From RPQJ01 sp963744735 (lineage in GTDB: Bacteria > Pseudomonadota > Gammaproteobacteria > Steroidobacterales > Steroidobacteraceae): a DNA stretch of 64,000 nt. The position numbers and the translations under genes are program-made. Where the stretch lies: NCBI GenBank assembly GCA_963744735.1, contig CAVUVH010000013.1:1-64000 (forward strand). The letters run 5' to 3'. Below the pieces are notes generated by a model. That model had not been told where the DNA came from and did no database searches. It saw nothing but the letters and a program-made list of their open reading frames with translations. Of the stretch, positions 39,946-48,537 are shown one piece after another; position 1 is the first letter of the stretch; every line of letters begins with the position of its first letter.

Positions 39946-40191
39946 GTGGATCCGGATAAGGAACCTCCCTCTGGCGGACGGCCGCCTCGCCTGCTCGACC
40001 AGGTGCGGGACAAGCTGCGGACGCTGCATTACAGCTATCGCACCGAGCAGCAGTACCTGCAGTGGGTCCGCCGCTACATCCTCTTCCACCAGAAGCGGCA
40101 TCCGCGGGAGATGGGCGCGCCGGGCTGCGGCAATCGAGGTCAGGCCACGCGGACCGCGGCGCGCGACACCGCAGCGCGTAACAGCGAGTAG
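39946..40191 (+). pseudogene. intI: Integron integrase IntI, truncated
   Basis: GTG start, then PPRLLDQVRDKLRTLHYSYR and a following TEQQYLQWVRRYILFHQKRH with PREMG, the SAM-like N-terminal domain of integron tyrosine recombinases. Homology stops at about residue 58; the remaining 23 codons are unrelated (a possible AAIEV in another frame may add a few residues). The catalytic domain (RHRY residues and the intI-specific patch) is absent. It reads away from the cassettes, as in all integrons, so the array can no longer be mobilised by its own enzyme. Confidence 0.88.
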
Positions 40192-40297
40192 ACGAGCCCG
40201 CAGCTAAGCGGTGGCCGGCCGAAGCGTCAGACAGAGGACCGAATCGTCATGCCGGCGCAGCACGTTGCGCCGGCCGAGTCTAGCCGGGACCAAAAGC

Positions 40298-40331
40298 AAA
40301 AAGGCCCGCTACTTTCGCAGCGAGCCTTTTT
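40298..40331 (-). terminator. Intrinsic terminator downstream of tRNA-Gln
   Basis: On the minus strand a GC-rich stem (GGCTCGCTGCG with its partner) is bordered by AAAAA and ends in TTTTT; the run of A on the other side makes it bidirectional, shielding the integron. It starts 5 nt after the tRNA CCA end. Confidence 0.85.
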
Positions 40332-40335
40332 GATT

Positions 40336-40409
40336 TGGCTGGGGGACTAGGATTCGAACCTAGGTTGACGGAGTCAGAGTCCGTAGTCCTACCGCTAGAC
40401 GATCCCCCA
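40336..40409 (-). tRNA. tRNA-Gln (CTG)
   Basis: Reads TGGGGGATCGTCTAGCGG at the 5' end. The anticodon arm is ACGGA-CTCTGAC-TCCGT with anticodon CTG; the T arm has GGTTCGAATCC; the 3' CCA is encoded. The T at position 1 and weak first pair are typical of tRNA-Gln. It lies 63 nt after rpsI on the same strand and is probably co-transcribed with rplM-rpsI. Confidence 0.96.
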
Positions 40410-40472
40410 AAGGAACCGTTGCGGGGATTCTTGCGAGCAGCGCCCTGACCGCCGCCCGCACCCGCGCGCCGA

Positions 40473-40865
40473 TCAGCGCTTGGAGAACTGCGTTCCGCGA
40501 CGTGCCTTGCGGAAGCCGACCTTCTTGCGCTCGACTTCGCGCGCATCGCGCGTCACGAAACCGGCGGCACGCAGCGGCCGGCGGAACGCCTCGTCGTATT
40601 CCATCAGCGCGCGCGTGATGCCGTGGCGGATCGCGCCGGCCTGGCCGGTCATGCCGCCGCCGGCCACGTTCGCAACGACGTCGAAGCGATCGGCCATCTG
40701 CACGGTCTCGAGCGGCTGGCGCACGATCATGCGCGACGTCGTGCGGCCGAAGAATTCTTCGATCGTGCGGCCGTTGATGTTGATCTTGCCGGTGCCCGGG
40801 TGCAGGTGCACGCGCGCGGTGGAAGACTTGCGGCGGCCGGTGCCGTAGTTGGTGTTTGCAGGCAT
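40473..40865 (-). CDS. rpsI: 30S ribosomal protein S9
   Basis: 130 residues, intact. GTGRRKSSTARVHLHPGTG opens the protein; then FFGRTTSRMIVRQPLE, GGGMTGQAGAIRHGITRAL, and the C-terminal KARRGTQFSKR whose tail contacts P-site tRNA. Twelve nt separate it from rplM. Confidence 0.97.
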   Translation of the reverse strand: MPANTNYGTGRRKSSTARVHLHPGTGKININGRTIEEFFGRTTSRMIVRQPLETVQMADRFDVVANVAGGGMTGQAGAIRHGITRALMEYDEAFRRPLRAAGFVTRDAREVERKKVGFRKARRGTQFSKR

Positions 40866-40876
40866 TGCTCAGGGCC

Positions 40877-41305
40877 TCAGATGTCGAGCGGCTTCGGCTG
40901 CTGCGCGGCGTGCGCGTGCTTGGCGCCCGTCACCACGTGCAGCTTCTTGAACATGGCGCGGCCGAGCGGATTCTTGGGCAGCATGCCCTTGACCGCCAGC
41001 TCGATCACGCGCTCCGGACTCTGGGCCAGCATCTTGTCGAGCGTGCGGCTCTTGATGCCACCGATCGCGCCGGTGTGCCAGTAGTACGTCTTGTCCGTGA
41101 GCTTGTTGCCGGTCACGGCGATCTTCTCGGCATTGATCACGATGATGTGATCGCCGGTGTCGACGTGCGGCGTGTACTGCGGCTTGTGCTTGCCGCGGAG
41201 ACGGAAGGCGAGCTGAGTGGCGAGGCGGCCGAGCGTCTTGCCGCTCGCATCCACTACATACCAGTCGCGCCGCACCTTCTCGGGGTGTGCGAAAACAGTG
41301 GTCAT
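40877..41305 (-). CDS. rplM: 50S ribosomal protein L13
   Basis: 142 residues, intact. RDWYVVDASGKTLGRLATQLA, HIIVINAEKIAVTGNKL, KTYYWHTGAIGGIKSRTL and MLPKNPLGRAMFKKLHV are hallmark L13 segments. Transcribed from the promoter at 41349-41377. Confidence 0.97.
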   Translation of the reverse strand: MTTVFAHPEKVRRDWYVVDASGKTLGRLATQLAFRLRGKHKPQYTPHVDTGDHIIVINAEKIAVTGNKLTDKTYYWHTGAIGGIKSRTLDKMLAQSPERVIELAVKGMLPKNPLGRAMFKKLHVVTGAKHAHAAQQPKPLDI

Positions 41306-41348
41306 TCGGAAAGGCTCCAGGGCCTGTCTGCCGTGCAGAGAGCCGCGA

Positions 41349-41377
41349 ATTCTATCTCAGGCCTGCGGCCAATGCAA
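41349..41377 (-). promoter_or_regulatory. Promoter of rplM-rpsI
   Basis: On the minus strand TTGCAT, a 17-bp spacer and TAGAAT. The -10 box lies about 44 nt upstream of the rplM start, giving a leader of roughly 36 nt. Good match to sigma70 consensus. Confidence 0.75.
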
Positions 41378-41441
41378 AGCACCGGAAAGATGGCCGGGAA
41401 AGGACCCTTCCCCACCCGCTGGGGACCGCCCGGGGACGCAC

Positions 41442-41447
41442 TATAAT
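41442..41447 (+). promoter_or_regulatory. Perfect -10 box (TATAAT) just ahead of coq7
   Basis: A consensus TATAAT ends 7 nt before the ATG at 41455. Transcription would start at or next to that ATG. No good -35 element is visible at 16-18 bp, so an activator may be needed or the match may be accidental. The earlier ATG at 41446 overlaps the box and is unlikely to be used if this promoter is real. Confidence 0.45.
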
Positions 41448-41454
41448 GCGTTCC

Positions 41455-42117
41455 ATGCCGCCACCTGCCCCAGCTTTCCCGGCCCGCCGGCTCGGCCTGG
41501 CGGACCGCCTGATCCAGGAAATCGACCGCGGACTGCGCACGGTCGCCGCCGCCAACGTCTCGGCACGGCCGTTTCCCGACCAGGGCGTCCCGGACGCCGA
41601 TCTCGACCCCGCAGCCCGCCGGCACGCGGCGGCACTGATGCGGGTCAACCACGCCGGCGAGATCGCGGCCCAGGCCCTGTACCACGGCCAGGCCCTGACG
41701 GCCCGCAACCCGGCCGTGCGCGAGCAGATGCTGGCGGCGGCCCGCGACGAGACCGACCACCTCGCCTGGTGCGAGCGCCGGGTCCGCGAACTCGACAGCC
41801 GCACCAGCGTGCTGGCCCCGCTGTGGTACGCCGGATCGTTCGCGATCGGCGCGCTGGCCGGGCTGAGCGGCGACCGCACCAGCCTGGGCTTCGTCGAGGA
41901 AACCGAAAAGCAGGTGGTCGAGCACCTCGACGGGCACCTGCACGAATTGCCGCCCGGCGACCTGCGTTCAAGGCGTATCGTGGCGCAGATGAAGGCCGAC
42001 GAGGACCGCCACGCGGGCGACGCCCGGCAGAACGGAGCCGTCACCCTGCCCCGCCCGGTGCGCGAACTGATGCGCCGGACGGCACGGGTCATGACCCGCG
42101 CTGCCTACCGGCTGTAA
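41455..42117 (+). CDS. coq7: 2-polyprenyl-3-methyl-6-methoxy-1,4-benzoquinone monooxygenase
   Basis: 220 residues, intact. Di-iron hydroxylase of the last ring hydroxylation in ubiquinone synthesis. Ligand motifs: MRVNHAGEIAAQALYHGQ (Glu), RDETDHLAWCERRV (Glu and His), FVEETEKQVVEHLDGH (Glu) and MKADEDRHAGDAR (Glu and His). coq7 adjoining rplM-rpsI and crp is conserved in Xanthomonadales-type genomes. Together with ubiH and its paralogue in this window it supports a hydroxylase set using Coq7 rather than UbiF. Confidence 0.95.
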   Translation: MPPPAPAFPARRLGLADRLIQEIDRGLRTVAAANVSARPFPDQGVPDADLDPAARRHAAALMRVNHAGEIAAQALYHGQALTARNPAVREQMLAAARDETDHLAWCERRVRELDSRTSVLAPLWYAGSFAIGALAGLSGDRTSLGFVEETEKQVVEHLDGHLHELPPGDLRSRRIVAQMKADEDRHAGDARQNGAVTLPRPVRELMRRTARVMTRAAYRL

Positions 42118-42202
42118 TGGCAGAAACTTGCGGCGTGGCGCGGGTTTATATTAAAAGCTTCGCAGCCTTTTGACATAAACAGGCGCTATACAGGAAGGGA
42201 GC

Positions 42203-42982
42203 ATGGAAACCGGCGGCAGACCCCTGAGCGACATTCCAGCGATCAATCGCTTCCTTAGCTATTGCCGCATACGTGCCGTGCCGTCCAAGACGGTGCTGAT
42301 CCACGCGGGCGACGTGCCCGACGTCCTCTACTACGTCATCAAGGGCTCGGTCGAAGTCCTGATCGAGGACGAGGAAGGCAACGAGATGGTGCTGGCCTAC
42401 CTCAACAAGGGCCAGTTCTTCGGCGAAATGGGCCTGTTCAACGAGCAGCCGGCGCGCAGCGCCTGGGTCCGCACCCGCTCGCAGTGCGAGCTGGCCGAGA
42501 TGACCTACCCGCGCTTCCGCCAGATCGCCGCCGAGAGCCCCACGCTGCTGTTCGAACTCGCCACGCAGCTTGCCAGCCGCCTCGACCGCACCAACAAGAA
42601 GCTCGGTGACCTGGCGTTCGTCGACGTCACCGGCCGCGTCGCGCACGCGATCATGGACCTGTGCAACGAGCCGGACGCGATGACGCACCCGGAAGGCACG
42701 CAGATCAAGGTCAGCCGGCAGGAGCTCTCGCGCCTGGTGGGCTGCTCGCGCGAAATGGCGGGCCGCGTCCTCAAGGTGCTCGAGGAGCAGGGCCTGCTCA
42801 CCGCGCGCGGCAAGACGATGGTCGTGTACGGCGTGCGCCCGCGCCTCAAGGGCAAGGCCGCGGCGATGTCGCTGGCGGCAGGCGGGGCGGCCGTGGCCGC
42901 ATCGGGGCTGGCGCTGCGTGGCAAGAAGGCCACGACCGCGCCGGACGACGATGAAGACGAGGACGAGGACGACGAGGATTGA
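42203..42982 (+). CDS. crp: CRP/Vfr-type cyclic-nucleotide-dependent regulator with acidic tail
   Basis: 259 residues. Residues 1-212 align end to end with E. coli CRP: PSKTVLIHAGDVPDVLYYVI, GEMGLFNEQPARSAWVR (the cAMP phosphate site), LAFVDVTGRVAHAIMDL, VSRQELSRLVGCSREMAGRV (recognition helix with RE) and TMVVYGVR. It retains the Glu, Arg and Ser of the phosphate-binding cassette; after the Thr of the dimer helix Asn replaces Ser. A 47-residue extension follows: an Ala/Gly-rich hydrophobic stretch, GKKATTAP and twelve consecutive Asp/Glu residues. Such an extension is absent from E. coli CRP. Confidence 0.93.
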   Translation: METGGRPLSDIPAINRFLSYCRIRAVPSKTVLIHAGDVPDVLYYVIKGSVEVLIEDEEGNEMVLAYLNKGQFFGEMGLFNEQPARSAWVRTRSQCELAEMTYPRFRQIAAESPTLLFELATQLASRLDRTNKKLGDLAFVDVTGRVAHAIMDLCNEPDAMTHPEGTQIKVSRQELSRLVGCSREMAGRVLKVLEEQGLLTARGKTMVVYGVRPRLKGKAAAMSLAAGGAAVAASGLALRGKKATTAPDDDEDEDEDDED

Positions 42983-42989
42983 TGCCCCC

Positions 42990-43014
42990 ACCTCTCCCGC
43001 CCCGCGGGAGAGGT
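42990..43014. terminator. Palindromic repeat between crp and rpe
   Basis: Arms ACCTCTCCCGC and GCGGGAGAGGT around CCC, 7 nt after the crp stop. Shares the CTCTCCCGC core with the repeat at 18442 and likewise separates converging genes. Confidence 0.55.
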
Positions 43015-43037
43015 CGCGCTCAGCGCGGCTGACGTCC

Positions 43038-43750
43038 CTACTCCCTACTCCCTGCTCCGCGACTCCCTCTGCAATGCGTTCCCGCATCGCCGTGATCGTC
43101 GCGGCGTAATCCTTCGAGTTGAAGATCGCGGAACCGGCGACGAACGTGTCCGCCCCGGCGGCCGCGACCGCCCCGATGTTGTCGACCTTCACGCCGCCAT
43201 CGACCTCGAGGCGGATCTGGCGCCCGCTGCGATCGATGATGGCCCGCGCCTGGGCGATCTTCGGCAGTGCCGAGGCGATGAACGACTGGCCGCCAAACCC
43301 CGGGTTGACCGACATCAGCAGCACCATGTCCACCTTGTCGAGCACGTGCTCGAGGTGGTGCAGCGGCGTGGCCGGGTTGAACACCAGTCCCGACTTGCAA
43401 CCACACTCGTGGATCAGGCCGAGCGTGCGGTCGATGTGCTCGCTCGCCTCCGGGTGGAAGGTGATGTAGCTCGCGCCCGCCTTGGCGAAGTCGGGAATGA
43501 TGCGGTCGACCGGCTTGACCATCAGGTGCACGTCGATCGGCGCCGTGATGCCGTGCTTGCGCAGGGCCTCGCACACCAGCGGCCCGATCGTCAGGTTGGG
43601 CACGTAATGGTTGTCCATCACGTCGAAGTGGACGATGTCCGCGCCCGCGGCGAGCACGTTGCGCACTTCCTCGCCCAGCCGCGCAAAGTCGGCCGACAGG
43701 ATCGATGGGGCGATCCACGGAATCATCGGGCCAGGCGTCTGCTGCTTCAT
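43038..43750 (-). CDS. rpe: Ribulose-phosphate 3-epimerase (stop uncertain)
   Basis: Starts MKQQTPGPMIPWIAPSILSA; then VHFDVMDNHYVPNLTIGP, DVHLMVKPVDRIIPDFAKAG, MSVNPGFGGQSFI, RLEVDGGVKVDN and ADTFVAGSAIFNS, the full TIM-barrel set with its metal-binding His/Asp. Homology ends near 43060. In the strict frame there is no stop until 42146, right through the antisense of crp. A 1-bp shift within the imperfect GGGAGTA repeats near 43050 would give a stop at 43038, which I take as the likely end. Confidence 0.88.
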
Positions 43751-43760
43751 GTCGGTATCC

Positions 43761-44613
43761 TCACTTGATCCCGCGCTGCGTCTTGATGATCTCGTAGGCC
43801 TCGAGGATGCGCTGCGTGCGCTCGTGCGCCGCCGCGACCATCGACTCGGGCAACCCCTGTGCAACCAGCTTGTCCGGGTGATTCTGGCTCATCAGCCGGC
43901 GGAAGGCGCGCGTGACTTCCGCATCGGCCGCTGCCGCGGGCACGCCGATGACTTCGTACGCATCGGCCAGCCGCGTCTCCGGCCGCGCGCCGCGACCCCT
44001 GCGACTGCCGGCCGAAGCCCTCGCTGCGCGCGCGCAGCCGCAGCATCGCTTCCAGCGAGGCGAACTCGAGCGGCGAGATGCCCAGCACGCGGCACATGCG
44101 CTGCAGCACGCCGCGCGGCCGGTCGCCCAGGCCATTGCCCTGCAGCGCGGCCTGCAGCTGGATCTGCACGAACATGCGGCACAGGTCGGCCTGCCCCCCC
44201 GCCATCTCGCGCAGGCGTTCGAGCGTGGGCTCGAGCGGAAACCCGGCCGCCTTGCCCTGCGTAAAGAGCTCGATGGCCCGCCGCCGGTCGGCCTCGCCCA
44301 GCGAAAACCGCTGCATCGCCGCGCGCGCTGCGTCGATCTCCTGCTCGGTCACGCGCCCGTCGCTCTTGGCGACGTGCCCCATCACCAGGAACGTGGTCTC
44401 GAAGAAGGCCCGGCTCAGCGTGGCCGGATCCGCCGCCGCACCGCCCGGGGCACCGGGAGCGCGCGGGTCGCCGCCGGACACCCGGCGATTGCGCCGGCTC
44501 ATGACGTCGAACTGATGTCCCAGCACCAGGCCGACGAGGGCGCCGAGCCATCCGCGGCCGACGAGATAGCCCGCGAGGGCGCCGATGAGCTTGCCGTACC
44601 AGCCGTCGAGCAT
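43761..44613 (-). CDS. djlA: DjlA-type membrane-anchored J-domain co-chaperone
   Basis: An N-terminal membrane segment (LIGALAGYLVGRGWLGALVG) is followed by the TerB-like domain (AFFETTFLVMGHVAKSDGRV; RRRAIELFTQGKAAGF). After a frame jump near 44003 the C-terminal J domain (YEVIGVPAAAADAEVTRAFR) carries the diagnostic HPD in SQNHPDKLVA. It stimulates DnaK at the inner membrane. It starts head to head with purC, leaving about 120 bp for two promoters. Confidence 0.9.
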
Positions 44614-44736
44614 GTTGCGCAGGGGCCGTGGCCCGTCCCGGGAGTCGTTACAATGGGCGGTCGGTTGGCCCGGACGCTCGCGGCGTCGCCATGGCCTGCA
44701 CGACGGCGGCATCTTAACAGCACCGGCGGCCCCACC

Positions 44737-45697
44737 ATGTCCACGCACACGCCCGACTCGCCCAGCAGCAGCGCTACCTCTCCCGCCGGCGGCTCGCCGC
44801 CGATGCACGAATCGAACGTGCCGGGCCTGGCGCGCACTTCACCAGGGCAAGGTGCGCGACATCTACGCGATCCCGGGCGATGACCGCCACATGCTGATCG
44901 TCACCACCGACCGCCTGAGCGCATTCGACGTGGTGCTGCCCGATCCGATTCCGGGCAAGGGCCGCGTGCTGACGAGCATTTCCAACTTCTGGTTCGCGCG
45001 CACCGGCCACATCGTCCCCAATCACCTGGCGGCGCCCGGGCGCGCCGACCTGGCGAGCGTCGTGCCCGATGCCGCGCAACGCGCGCGGCTCGCAGATCGC
45101 GCGATGGTCGTGCGCAAGCTCAAGGCGCTGCCGGTGGAAGCCGTCGTGCGCGGTTACCTGATCGGGTCGGGCTGGAAGGATTACCAGCGCAGCGGCGAGG
45201 TCTGCGGCCTGCGCCTGCCGGCCGGGCTGCGCATGGCCGACCGGCTGCCCGAGCCGATCTTCACGCCGTCGACCAAGGCACCGAAGGGCCAGCACGACGA
45301 GAACGTCGGCTTCGACCAGATCGCGCAGGTGATCGGCGCGGACCGCGCCGCGCAGGTGCGCGACACCGCCATCGCGCTGTACCGGTTTGCCGCCACGCAC
45401 GCGCTCGCGCGCGGCATCATCATCGCGGACACCAAGTTCGAGTTCGGCATCGACGAGGAAAACGACGGGCGCCTGACGCTGATCGACGAAGCGCTCACGC
45501 CCGATTCCTCGCGCTTCTGGCCGGTCGACACCTACGTGCCGGGCACCAGCCCGCCGTCGTTCGACAAGCAGTTCGTGCGCGACTACCTCGAGACGCTGGA
45601 CTGGAACAAGACCGCGCCGGGCCCGCGGCTGCCGGCGGAGGTGATCGAAAAGACCGCCGCGAAGTACCAGGAAGCCCTCCGCCGCCTGACCGCATAA
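44737..45697 (+). CDS. purC: Phosphoribosylaminoimidazole-succinocarboxamide synthase
   Basis: SAICAR synthase of purine synthesis, the longer yeast-Ade1-like form. LHQGKVRDIYAIPGDDRHML, TTDRLSAFDVVLPDPIPGKG, VVRGYLIGSGWKDYQRSG, FTPSTKAPKGQHDENV, GIIIADTKFEFGIDE and LIDEALTPDSSRFWP are all characteristic. A frame jump near 44832 (GGCGCGC should be GGCGCGCGC) separates the N-terminal 30 residues. Alternative start at 44803 (MHESNV) removes a Ser/Pro-rich lead. Confidence 0.95.
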
Positions 45698-45706
45698 ACA
45701 GGGACG

Positions 45707-46522
45707 CTACCCTTTTTTGGCCACCCAGGCCGCGATCACGCGGTGCAGCTCCCGCACGCCGTCGGTCAGCGCCGCCGGACCCGGCTGCAGGATGATCGAC
45801 GACTTCACCTCGTGCAGCTCGCCGTCGCGGACGGCAGGCACGTCCTGCCAGCCCGGGCGCGCGGCGACGTTGCGCGCCGAGAACTTCTTGCCGCACCATG
45901 AACCGAAGATGATGTCGGGCGCACGCCGCACGACCTCGAGCGGGTCCGCGATGATGCGATCCTTGCCGAGGCTGCACTGCGCCAGTTCGGGAAAGACGTC
46001 GTCACCGCCCGCGATCGCGACCAGTTCCGACACCCAGCGGATCCCCGAGATCTGCGGCTCGTCCCACTCCTCGAAATAGACCCGCGGCCGGCGCGGGAAC
46101 GCCGCGGCGGTGGCGCGGATCGCCGCCAGCCCCTGCTCGAGTTCCGCCGCAAGCGCCGTGGCCCCGGCTTCGCAGCCGATCATGCCGCCGAGCTGACGCA
46201 CGACGCGCAGGATCCCGTCGACGCTGCGCTGGTTGAACACGTGCACCTCGATGCCGTGCCGGATCAGCTCCGCGGCGATGTCCGCCTGCAGGTCCGAGAA
46301 GCCGAGCACGAGGTCGGGCTGCAGCGCCAGGATGCGGTCGATCTTCGCGCTGGTGAAGGCCGACACCCTGGGCTTCTCCCTGCGCGCGCGCGGCGGGCGC
46401 ACGGTGAAGCCGGAGATGCCGACGATGCGGTCCTGCTCGCCCAGCAGGTACAGCGTCTCGGTCGTCTCCTCGGTCAGGCAGACGATGCGGCAGGGGTAGG
46501 CGTGCGGTGTCGGGATCGGCAA
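45707..46522 (-). CDS. BtuF-like cobalamin-binding protein without signal peptide
   Basis: Helical-backbone substrate-binding fold: RIVCLTEETTETLYLLGEQD, KIDRILALQPDLVLGFSDLQ, a mid-helix with EVHVFNQRSVDGILRVVRQL, and YFEEWDEPQISGIRWVSEL then FGSWCGKKFSARNVAARPGW. Family members bind vitamin B12 or haem for ABC import, but no signal peptide or transporter is present, so it may act in the cytoplasm. I placed the start at TTG 46522; in-frame ATGs further up add Arg-rich residues not expected in the family. It converges on purC with a 9-nt gap. Confidence 0.75.
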   Translation of the reverse strand: MPIPTPHAYPCRIVCLTEETTETLYLLGEQDRIVGISGFTVRPPRARREKPRVSAFTSAKIDRILALQPDLVLGFSDLQADIAAELIRHGIEVHVFNQRSVDGILRVVRQLGGMIGCEAGATALAAELEQGLAAIRATAAAFPRRPRVYFEEWDEPQISGIRWVSELVAIAGGDDVFPELAQCSLGKDRIIADPLEVVRRAPDIIFGSWCGKKFSARNVAARPGWQDVPAVRDGELHEVKSSIILQPGPAALTDGVRELHRVIAAWVAKKG

Positions 46523-46607
46523 GGGCGGGTCTCGCAGGACGTGGCGCTGACTCGGCAGCGCAGATTGTGCCCGAGAATCCTGCCGAGCTTGCCTGCTGCG
46601 ACGAGCC

Positions 46608-48003
46608 ATGCAAGTCTGTTCGCGGATCACGGCCACTGGATGCGCCTTGCCCGCCTCGAATCCCCTCCGCCAGCTGCACCTGCGCTTCGAGTACTGGCTG
46701 TTCGACCTGCCCGAGGCAGTGGGCAGCCGCGCCCTGCGGCTGCTGGTCGGCCCGCTGCGCTACGCCTATGCGCTGCTGCGCGATTTCGTCCGCGGCGACC
46801 TCGGCCTGCGCGCGATGGGCCTGGTGTACTCGGCGCTGTTTGCGCTGGTGCCGGTGGTGGCCGTCTCGTTCTCGGTGCTGAAGGCCTTCGGCTACCACCG
46901 TGAGCTGGAGCCCGTGCTGTTCGAGTTCCTGCGGCCGCTGGGCGACAAGGGCCTGGAGCTGGCGGCGCGGATCATGCAGTTCGTCGAGAACGCGCAGACG
47001 ACCGTGCTCGGCACGGTCGGCTTCGTGATCCTGATCTACACCGTGATCATGATGATCCAGAAGATCGAGGACGCGCTGAACTTCACCTGGCACGTCGAGC
47101 GCCCGCGCAGCCTGGCCAAGCGCATCAGCGAATACCTGGTGATCATGCTGATCGGCCCGATGGTCATCGTGGCATCGCTGGTGCTGCTGACGCGGATCGA
47201 GGCGAGCGACGCGCTGGCACGGCTGTCCGGGCTCGCGGCGACGGCGACGGGCAGCCCGGGCCTGCGCGCGCATTTCGCGCCGTACCTGCTGGTGATCGGC
47301 CTGTTCTGGTTCGTCTACTGGTACATGCCGAACACGCGCGTGCGCTGGCAGTCGGCCTTCATCGGCGCGCTCTTCGGCGGCGCCGCGTGGGTGGCGGTCG
47401 GCGCGGTCTTTGCGCGCATCGCGGTCTACGCCGGGCAGACGGCGGCGATCTACGCCGGCTTCGCGATCGTGCTGCTGTTCCTGGTCTGGCTGCACGTGAG
47501 CTGGCTGGTGATGCTGCTGGGCGGCCAGTTGTCGTTCTACATCCAGCACCCGGAGCACCTGCGCACCGGGCATGGCCAGATCCCGGTCACCAGCGTGCTG
47601 CGCGAGCGCATCGCGCTCGGCACGATGTACCTCCTGGGCCAGCGCTTCCTGCAGGGCGGCGAGCGCTGGAATGTCTCGGATCTTGCGGACCACATGGACG
47701 TGCCCGCCTCGGTCGTCGACGGCACGCTCAGCCTGCTCGAGGACCGCGGCCTGGTGCTGACCGCCGAGGACGACACCGTCGCGCCCGGCCCGCGACATCG
47801 CCAGCATCACGCTGGCCGACATCCTCGACGCCATCCGGCACGAGATGCCGAACCCGCGCCGGCCGAATCCGCGCCCGCTGCCACCCGCGGACACGGCAGC
47901 GCGAATCGCGGACGAGGCACTGCGCGCCAGCCAGGCGCAGACGACGCTGAAGGACCTGCTGCAGGCGCCCGATCCGCCGCAGGCCAGCGCCGCCCTGCGC
48001 TAG
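46608..48003 (+). CDS. yihY: YihY/RNase BN-like membrane protein (UPF0761)
   Basis: Six membrane segments (GLVYSALFALVPVVAVSFSV; VGFVILIYTVIMMIQKI; LVIMLIGPMVIVASLVLL; LLVIGLFWFVYWYMPNT; AFIGALFGGAAWVAVGAVF; FAIVLLFLVWLHVSWLVMLL). A cytosolic C-terminal winged-helix-like part (WNVSDLADHMDVPASVVDGT) follows. A frame jump near 47790 at a GCCGGC site breaks the tail, which after correction ends SAALR at 48003. Despite the older name RNase BN, nuclease activity of this family was disproved; function unknown. Confidence 0.85.
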
Positions 48004-48030
48004 ACTCGGCCTCCCATCGTGGAGGACACC

Positions 48031-48537
48031 ATGCAGATTTCGATGTATCGCGCGTCGGTCCCGGTCTTTGCCCGCAGCCTGCGCAACCTGGGCAACATCC
48101 TGCGCAAGGGCGAGGCGCATGCCCTCGCGCGCAAGATCGAGCCCTCCGTGCTGCTCAACTACCGGCTCGCGCCCGACATGTTTCCGCTGACCCGGCAGGT
48201 GCAGATCGCGACCGACATGGCGAAGGGCTGCGTCTCGCGACTCGCGGGGGTCGACATTCCCGCGTACGAGGACAAGGAAGCAAGCTTCGCCGACCTGGTC
48301 GCGCGCCTCGACCGGTGCATCGCCTACCTCGAGGGTTTCCAGCCGGCGCAGATCGACGGCACCGAGGACAAGACCATCGTGCTGAAGCGGCCCACTGGCG
48401 ACGTCAGCTACCAGGGACTGCCGTACCTGCTCGAATACGTGCAGCCGAACGTCTACTTCCACTGCACCGCGGCCTACCTGATCCTGCGCCACTGCGGCGT
48501 GGACGTCGGCAAGAAGGATTTCATCGGCCCGGCGTGA
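48031..48537 (+). CDS. DUF1993 family protein
   Basis: 168 residues with GGAGG 6 nt ahead of ATG. MQISMYRASVPVFARSLRNL, APDMFPLTRQVQIATDMAKG, VSRLAGVDIPAYEDKEASF, and NVYFHCTAAYLILRHCGV match DUF1993, a DinB-like four-helix fold. The role is unknown. It lies 27 nt after yihY. Confidence 0.88.
   Translation: MQISMYRASVPVFARSLRNLGNILRKGEAHALARKIEPSVLLNYRLAPDMFPLTRQVQIATDMAKGCVSRLAGVDIPAYEDKEASFADLVARLDRCIAYLEGFQPAQIDGTEDKTIVLKRPTGDVSYQGLPYLLEYVQPNVYFHCTAAYLILRHCGVDVGKKDFIGPA

Noticed and set aside
42170..42201. TTGACA at 42172 with TATACA as the crp promoter
   Set aside because: The spacer is only about 11 bp, too short for a sigma70 promoter.
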